Shown here: one piece after another, positions 4,297 through 8,528 of the stretch | How positions within the stretch are numbered: the first letter of the stretch is position 1 | How the letters are laid out: each line of letters opens with the position of its first letter | DNA from: Geodermatophilaceae bacterium | GTDB taxonomy: Bacteria; Actinomycetota; Actinomycetes; Mycobacteriales; Geodermatophilaceae | Length of the DNA stretch: 8,528 bases | Assembly (NCBI GenBank): GCA_013813215.1 | Contig: JACCSC010000008.1 | Span: forward strand, 1 to 8,528 | Reading direction: 5' to 3' | Translations under genes and position numbers: made by a program | The notes under the pieces: generated by a model | The model's input: the letters and a program-made list of their open reading frames with translations, nothing else | The model's database searches: none | What the model was told of the DNA's origin: nothing

Positions 4297-6159
4297 ATGG
4301 CACGAGCGGTCGGCATCGACCTCGGCACCACCAACTCCGTCGTCGCCGTCCTCGAGGGCGGCGAGCCTACGGTCATCGCGAACAGCGAGGGCTCCCGGAC
4401 CACCCCCTCCGTCGTGGCCTTCGCCAAGAACGGCGAGGTCCTCGTCGGCCAGTCGGCGAAGAACCAGGCTGTTACGAACGTGGATCGCACGATCCGTTCG
4501 GTCAAGCGACAGATGGGCACCGACTGGTCGGTCGACATCGACGGCAAGAAGTACACCCCGCAGGAGATCAGCGCCCGCGTCCTGCAGAAGCTCAAGCGCG
4601 ACGCCGAGACCTACCTGGGCGACACCGTCGTCGACGCGGTGATCACCGTCCCGGCGTACTTCTCCGACGCCGAGCGGCAGGCCACCAAGGAGGCCGGCGA
4701 GGTCGCGGGACTCAACGTCCTGCGGATCGTCAACGAGCCCACCGCCGCCGCGCTGGCCTACGGGCTGGACAAGGGCCAGAAGGAGCAGACCATCCTGGTC
4801 TTCGACCTCGGCGGTGGCACGTTCGACGTGTCGCTGCTGGAGATCGGTGACGGCGTGGTCGAGGTCAAGGCCACCCACGGCGACACCCACCTCGGTGGGG
4901 ACGACTGGGACCAGCGCCTCGTCGACCACATGGTCAAGAAGTTCAACGCCGACAACGGCATCGACCTGTCCAAGGACAAGCTGGCCATGCAGCGGCTGCG
5001 CGAGGCGGCCGAGAAGGCGAAGATCGAGCTGTCCGGCTCGCAGTCCACGGGCATCAACCTGCCCTACATCACCGCCGGCGCCGAGGGCCCGCTGCACCTG
5101 GACATCACCGTGTCCCGCGCGGAGTTCCAGCGGATGACCCAGGACCTGCTGGAGCGGTGCAAGTCGCCGTTCAACCAGGCCGTCCGCGACGCCGGCATCG
5201 GCGTGGACAAGATCGACCACGTGGTGCTCGTCGGTGGCTCCACCCGGATGCCGGCGGTGAGCGACCTGGTCCGCGAGCTGACCGGCGGCAAGGAGCCCAA
5301 CAAGGGCGTCAACCCGGACGAGGTGGTCGCCGTCGGCGCCGCCCTGCAGGCCGGTGTGCTCAAGGGTGAGGTCAAGGACGTCCTGCTGCTCGACGTGACG
5401 CCGCTGAGCCTGGGCATCGAGACCAAGGGCGGCATCATGACCCGCCTGATCGAGCGCAACACGACGATCCCGACCAAGCGCTCGGAGATCTTCACCACGG
5501 CCGACGACAACCAGCCGAGCGTGCAGATCCAGGTCTTCCAGGGCGAGCGCGAGATGGCGGCGTACAACAAGAAGCTCGGCATGTTCGAGCTGACCGGCCT
5601 GCCGCCGGCGCCGCGGGGTGTCCCGCAGATCGAGGTCGCCTTCGACATCGACGCCAACGGCATCGTGCACGTCAACGCCAAGGACCTGGGCACCGGCCGC
5701 GAGCAGTCGATGACGATCACCGGCGGCTCCGCGCTGCCCAAGGACGACATCGAGCGGATGATGCGCGACGCCGAGTCCCACGCCGAGGAGGACAAGCAGC
5801 GTCGCGAGGAGGCGGAGACCCGCAACGTCGGCGAGTCGCTGATGTACCAGACCGAGAAGTTCCTGGCTGAGAACGGCGACAAGATCCCCGACGATCGCAA
5901 GGGCGAGTTGACCGACGCGCTGTCGGAGCTGCGTGGGGCGCTGGGCGGCAGTGACACCGGCGCCATCAAGTCCGCGCAGGAGAAGGTGGCCAAGCTTTCG
6001 CAGGACATCGGCGGGGCGATGTACGCGCAGCAGGCCGAAGCGGCGGGGGCTCCCGGACCGGACGCCCCGGGCTCCGACGGCGGCGCCACGACGACGGCGG
6101 ACGACGACGTGGTGGACGCCGAGATCGTCGACGAGGAGCCGGGTCGGGAGCAGCGTTGA
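4297..6159 (+). CDS. dnaK: Molecular chaperone DnaK (Hsp70)
   Basis: The 620-aa product is the cytoplasmic ATP-dependent Hsp70 that binds unfolded segments of proteins in cycles driven by DnaJ and GrpE. The nucleotide-binding domain shows the three Hsp70 signatures: IDLGTTNS (7-14), FDLGGGTFDVSLLE (169-182) and VVLVGGSTRMPAVSD (309-323); Thr197 in GDTHLGG is the usual phosphate-site Thr. The interdomain linker is DVLLLDVTPL (361-370). The substrate domain follows (about 371-480), then a helical lid and an acidic tail ending DAEIVDEEPGREQR. The N-terminal domain lacks the insertion characteristic of proteobacterial DnaK, as expected for Gram-positives. The length is normal. The start is ATG with AAGGCAGG 6 nt upstream. 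It is first in the operon behind the HAIR site and its stop overlaps the grpE start. DnaK is also the expected co-repressor of HspR. Confidence 0.99.
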   Translation: MARAVGIDLGTTNSVVAVLEGGEPTVIANSEGSRTTPSVVAFAKNGEVLVGQSAKNQAVTNVDRTIRSVKRQMGTDWSVDIDGKKYTPQEISARVLQKLKRDAETYLGDTVVDAVITVPAYFSDAERQATKEAGEVAGLNVLRIVNEPTAAALAYGLDKGQKEQTILVFDLGGGTFDVSLLEIGDGVVEVKATHGDTHLGGDDWDQRLVDHMVKKFNADNGIDLSKDKLAMQRLREAAEKAKIELSGSQSTGINLPYITAGAEGPLHLDITVSRAEFQRMTQDLLERCKSPFNQAVRDAGIGVDKIDHVVLVGGSTRMPAVSDLVRELTGGKEPNKGVNPDEVVAVGAALQAGVLKGEVKDVLLLDVTPLSLGIETKGGIMTRLIERNTTIPTKRSEIFTTADDNQPSVQIQVFQGEREMAAYNKKLGMFELTGLPPAPRGVPQIEVAFDIDANGIVHVNAKDLGTGREQSMTITGGSALPKDDIERMMRDAESHAEEDKQRREEAETRNVGESLMYQTEKFLAENGDKIPDDRKGELTDALSELRGALGGSDTGAIKSAQEKVAKLSQDIGGAMYAQQAEAAGAPGPDAPGSDGGATTTADDDVVDAEIVDEEPGREQR

Positions 6160-6785
6160 GTACGCCGCGCCCCGGGGCCGACCCGGACGAGGACGAGCAG
6201 GCGCCACGGGTGGTGATCCGGGATCGCCGCCGGATCGACCCGATCACCGGGCAGCCGCGGCAGGTGCCGCCCGACCCGGGCGGCGCCTCGCCGGCCGGGG
6301 ATGACCCAGCCGGCCCGGCCGCGGCGACACCGCCGGCCGACGAGCTGGCCGAGCGGACGGCGGACCTGCAGCGGCTGTCGGCGGAGTACGCCAACTACCG
6401 GCGGCGCATCGATCGGGACCGGGTCGCGGTCGTCGAGCTGGCGCAGGACCGGGTGCTCGCCGCCCTCCTGCCGGTGCTCGACGACATCGACCGGGCCCGC
6501 GAGCACGGCGACCTGACCGGCGCCTTCAAGGCGGTGGCCGATCAGCTGTCCGCCGTACTGGAGAAGAACGGTCTGGAGCCCTACGGCGAGGTCGGTGACC
6601 CCTTCGACCCGACGCAGCACGAGGCGGTCATGCATTCGACCAGCGCCGAGGTCGACGGGCCGACCTGCGTCAGCGTCGTGCGCCGTGGCTACCGCCGCGG
6701 CGACCGGGTGCTGCGCCCGGCCATGGTCGCGGTCGCCGACCCCGAGGAGCCGGCCGCCGAGACGGTCGCCGAGACCGAGGGATAG
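6156..6785 (+). CDS. grpE: Nucleotide exchange factor GrpE
   Basis: The 209-aa product is the dimeric cofactor that releases ADP from DnaK. After a disordered, Pro/Asp-rich N-terminus comes VVIRDRRRIDPITGQPR (19-35), a block typical of actinobacterial GrpE. A long helix follows (about 62-100, including LSAEYANYRRRIDRDR), then the four-helix region around LLPVLDDIDRAREHGDL (104-120). The C-terminal beta domain contains FDPTQHEAVM (150-159) and VRRGYRRGDRVLRPAMVAV (175-193). I chose TTG 6156, which overlaps the dnaK stop as TTGA. GGGAG lies 5-8 nt upstream, and the conserved RDRRRIDP block requires an upstream start; the internal GTG at residue 19 would leave almost nothing before it. The overlap implies translational coupling, keeping GrpE in step with DnaK. 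Confidence 0.97.
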   Translation: MSTPRPGADPDEDEQAPRVVIRDRRRIDPITGQPRQVPPDPGGASPAGDDPAGPAAATPPADELAERTADLQRLSAEYANYRRRIDRDRVAVVELAQDRVLAALLPVLDDIDRAREHGDLTGAFKAVADQLSAVLEKNGLEPYGEVGDPFDPTQHEAVMHSTSAEVDGPTCVSVVRRGYRRGDRVLRPAMVAVADPEEPAAETVAETEG

Positions 6786-6800
6786 GGGAGGAGGCGCCCG

Positions 6801-7991
6801 GTGTCGACCAGGGACTTCATCGAGAAGGACTACTACGCCGCGCTGGGCGTCGCCAAGGACGCCCCGGCCGGCGAGATCAAGAAGGCCTACCGCCAGCTCG
6901 CCCGCGAGCTGCACCCGGACAAGAACCCGGGCGACAGTAAGGCCGAGGCCCGGTTCAAGGAGGTCTCCGAGGCCTACGACGTGCTGGCCGACGACAAACG
7001 TCGCAAGGAGTACGACGAGGCGCGGGCGCTGTTCGGATCGGGCTACCGGCCCGGCGGCTTCCAGCCGGGACAGGGGACCGGGGCGCCGTTCGACATCAAC
7101 GACCTCTTCGCCCAGCAGGGCGGCAGTGCTGGCGGCGCGGGCGGGCTTGGTGACCTGTTCGGTGGCCTGTTCGGCGCCGGCGGGCAGGGGACCCGCGGCA
7201 CCACGCAGCCGCGCCGCGGCCAGGACGTGGAGGCCGAGGCGCGGCTGGCCTTCGAGGACGCGGTGCGTGGCGCGACCATGCCGCTACGGATCACCAGCCC
7301 CGGTGCCTGTGCGACGTGCCGCGGGTCCGGCGCCCGCCCCGGGACCGCTCCGCAGACCTGCCCCACGTGTGCGGGCGTCGGCCTGGTGACGCGCAACCAG
7401 GGGGCGTTCGCGTTCAGCGAGCCGTGCCGGGACTGCCGGGGCACTGGTCAGATCGTCTCCGACCCGTGCCCGGACTGTCGCGGCACCGGCGTCACCAACC
7501 AGACCCGCACGATCACGGTGAGGATCCCGCCGGGCGTCAAGGACGGGCAGCGGATCCGACTCGCCGGCAAGGGCACCCCGGGCGCGCGCGGCGGGCCGGC
7601 CGGCGACCTGTACGTCATCGTGCGCGTCGCCGGTCACAACCTGTTCGGGCGCTCGGGGGACAACCTGACACTGACCGTGCCGATCGCCTATCCCGAGGCC
7701 GCGCTCGGTACCTCGCTCACGGTTCCGACCCTGGACACGCCGGTCACCCTGAAGGTGCCGGCCGGCACGGCCAGCGGCCGTACCTTCCGGGTGAAGGGGC
7801 GGGGCGTAGCCGGCAAGCGCAGCACCGGGGACCTGCTCGTGACGGTGGAGGTGGCGGTGCCGCACAACCTGAACGCAGCGGCGAGGCAGGCGCTCGAGGC
7901 GTACGCCGCCGCGCAGGCCGAGGACCCACGGCCCCAGATCACCGCCGCCGTAGGCGCGGCGAATGCCTCCGCCGGAGCCGGCGGTGCCTGA
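6801..7991 (+). CDS. dnaJ: Chaperone DnaJ (Hsp40), DnaJ1-type
   Basis: The 396-aa product is the type I J-protein that delivers substrates to DnaK and stimulates its ATPase. The J domain covers about residues 9-72, with the essential HPD at 38-40. A Gly/Phe-rich linker follows (79-130, with repeated GGLF/GDLF). The zinc-binding domain has four CxxCxGxG repeats, with Cys pairs 170/173, 187/190, 209/212 and 223/226, all intact. The C-terminal substrate domains run from about 232 to 355, followed by an Ala-rich tail. The start is GTG at 6801 with a strong GGGGAGGAGG upstream, 15 nt after the grpE stop. Actinobacteria often carry two dnaJ genes; its position in the dnaK operon makes this the dnaJ1 copy. 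The 3' end overlaps hspR. Confidence 0.98.
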   Translation: MSTRDFIEKDYYAALGVAKDAPAGEIKKAYRQLARELHPDKNPGDSKAEARFKEVSEAYDVLADDKRRKEYDEARALFGSGYRPGGFQPGQGTGAPFDINDLFAQQGGSAGGAGGLGDLFGGLFGAGGQGTRGTTQPRRGQDVEAEARLAFEDAVRGATMPLRITSPGACATCRGSGARPGTAPQTCPTCAGVGLVTRNQGAFAFSEPCRDCRGTGQIVSDPCPDCRGTGVTNQTRTITVRIPPGVKDGQRIRLAGKGTPGARGGPAGDLYVIVRVAGHNLFGRSGDNLTLTVPIAYPEAALGTSLTVPTLDTPVTLKVPAGTASGRTFRVKGRGVAGKRSTGDLLVTVEVAVPHNLNAAARQALEAYAAAQAEDPRPQITAAVGAANASAGAGGA

Positions 7992-8409
7992 CCGGCCGAT
8001 CGGGGCCGTCCCCGAGGACGCCCCGGTCTTCGTCATCTCGATCGCCGCCCAACTGGCCGGTATGCATCCACAGACCTTGCGGCAGTACGACCGGGCCGGC
8101 CTGGTCACCCCGGGCCGCACCCCTGGCGGCGGTCGCCGGTACAGCCCACGCGACGTCGCCCTGCTGCGCGAGGTCCAGCGACTGTCCCAGGAGGAGGGGG
8201 TCAACCTCGCTGGGATCAAGCGGATCATCGAACTGGAGTCCCAGGTCGACTCGTTGCAGATGCGGATCACCGAACTGCTCACCGAGCTCAGTCAGACCCA
8301 CGCGGCGGTGGCCGCGGCGGCCAGCGCCGTGCATGCCTCCTACCGTCGTGATCTGGTGCCGATGTCCCAGCAGACGCTCGCGGTGTGGCGTCCGCAACGC
8401 CGCCGCTAA
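7984..8409 (+). CDS. hspR: Heat-shock repressor HspR (MerR family)
   Basis: The 141-aa product is the transcriptional repressor of the dnaK operon. The N-terminal MerR-type winged helix-turn-helix begins near VFVISIAAQLAGMHPQTLRQ, continues as YDRAGLVTPGRTPGGGRRYS, then the wing and the EGVNLAGIKRIIELE segment. A leucine-rich coiled coil (ESQVDSLQMRITELLTEL) for dimerisation follows, and the C-terminus is basic (WRPQRRR). No Cys-rich effector domain is present, as expected for HspR. I chose GTG 7984 because GGAG lies 6 nt upstream; it overlaps the end of dnaJ by 8 nt. An in-frame ATG at 7963 would give 148 aa but has a poor ribosome binding site. Known HspR proteins bind HAIR sites with DnaK; the site before dnaK is the obvious target, closing a feedback loop. 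Confidence 0.95.
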   Translation: MPDRPIGAVPEDAPVFVISIAAQLAGMHPQTLRQYDRAGLVTPGRTPGGGRRYSPRDVALLREVQRLSQEEGVNLAGIKRIIELESQVDSLQMRITELLTELSQTHAAVAAAASAVHASYRRDLVPMSQQTLAVWRPQRRR

Positions 8410-8488
8410 GCCCCGAGCGCGCGCCTGAACTCGACGGATCTCCGTGATCGGGTCGACGGGCCCGGCGTCCCGACGCATGATTGTTGAC

Positions 8489-8528
8489 GTGCGAACCACG
8501 GCGGGCCGACGGTGGCGTCGGCTGCGTG
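8489..8528 (+). CDS. Possible start of a gene running off the right edge
   Basis: A GTG at 8489 opens a frame reading VRTTAGRRWRRLR to the window edge; an in-frame ATG lies at 8477. A -10-like CATGAT (8476-8481) lies 7 nt before the GTG, and TCGACG (8453-8458) sits 17 nt further up as a weak -35, so a leaderless start is conceivable. The Arg-rich beginning would suit a membrane or exported protein. Only 13 codons are visible, so this is tentative. The rest of 8410-8488 shows no gene and no convincing terminator after hspR. Confidence 0.18.
   Translation, partial: MRTTAGRRWRRLR

Noticed and set aside
4249..6207. 652-codon open frame on the minus strand opposite dnaK
   Set aside because: Long antisense frames across dnaK are a well-known artefact of codon bias. 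The product is Val/Leu/Asp/His-rich with no recognisable fold, and the plus strand encodes an unmistakable Hsp70.
5064..6914. 616-codon minus-strand frame across dnaK, grpE and the start of dnaJ
   Set aside because: It spans three well-supported plus-strand genes and has low-complexity composition; a shadow.
8431..8474. Possible terminator hairpin after hspR (TCGAC/GTCGA arms, ACGGA/TCCGT)
   Set aside because: The stems are short, one has a 2-nt loop, and no T-run follows; not convincing as an intrinsic terminator.
7284..8499. Minus-strand frames (332 and 186 codons) opposite dnaJ and hspR
   Set aside because: Both are antisense to genes with intact J-domain, zinc-finger and MerR motifs and show no domain of their own.

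Overview
The window looks like chromosomal DNA from a high-GC actinobacterium. The evidence is very high GC with G/C at most third codon positions, frequent GTG and TTG starts, a dnaK-grpE-dnaJ-hspR operon preceded by a HAIR-type inverted repeat, and a large membrane-anchored Fe-S oxidoreductase of the kind exemplified by Mycobacterium tuberculosis Rv0338c. No species can be named from the sequence alone.

Layout. (1) Positions 1-2620, minus strand: a likely three-gene transcript. It begins with a 735-aa membrane-bound Fe-S oxidoreductase (GTG start at 2620), followed after 5 nt by an uncatalogued-looking 40-aa ORF, then the N-terminal 84 residues of a single-pass membrane protein that runs off the left edge. 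(2) Positions about 2640-4190, plus strand: an accessory-looking segment. It holds the broken N-terminus of an MFS (DHA2/EmrB-QacA type) drug exporter, a pRiA4b ORF-3-like protein, and a vapBC-type toxin-antitoxin pair. A well-formed leaderless promoter with an overlapping inverted repeat precedes vapB. (3) Positions 4237-8409, plus strand: the heat-shock chaperone operon, with a HAIR site, dnaK, grpE, dnaJ and hspR, all overlapping or within 15 nt of each other. (4) Positions 8410-8528: no firmly supported gene; a possible leaderless start lies at the right edge.

How the parts work together. DnaK (Hsp70), GrpE (nucleotide exchange) and DnaJ (co-chaperone) form one folding machine. HspR is the MerR-family repressor that is known in actinobacteria to bind HAIR sites, with DnaK as co-repressor, so the operon very probably controls itself. 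The vapBC pair probably controls itself too, through the palindrome over its -10 element. The Fe-S oxidoreductase is a respiratory-type electron carrier unrelated to the chaperones; its nearness to dnaK recalls the mycobacterial arrangement.

The points most worth a second look are the MFS remnant, the loss of a usually conserved catalytic Asp in the VapC-like toxin, the compact leaderless vapBC promoter/operator, the 40-aa ORF, and the degenerate right arm of the HAIR site. I did not find a clearly new multi-gene system.
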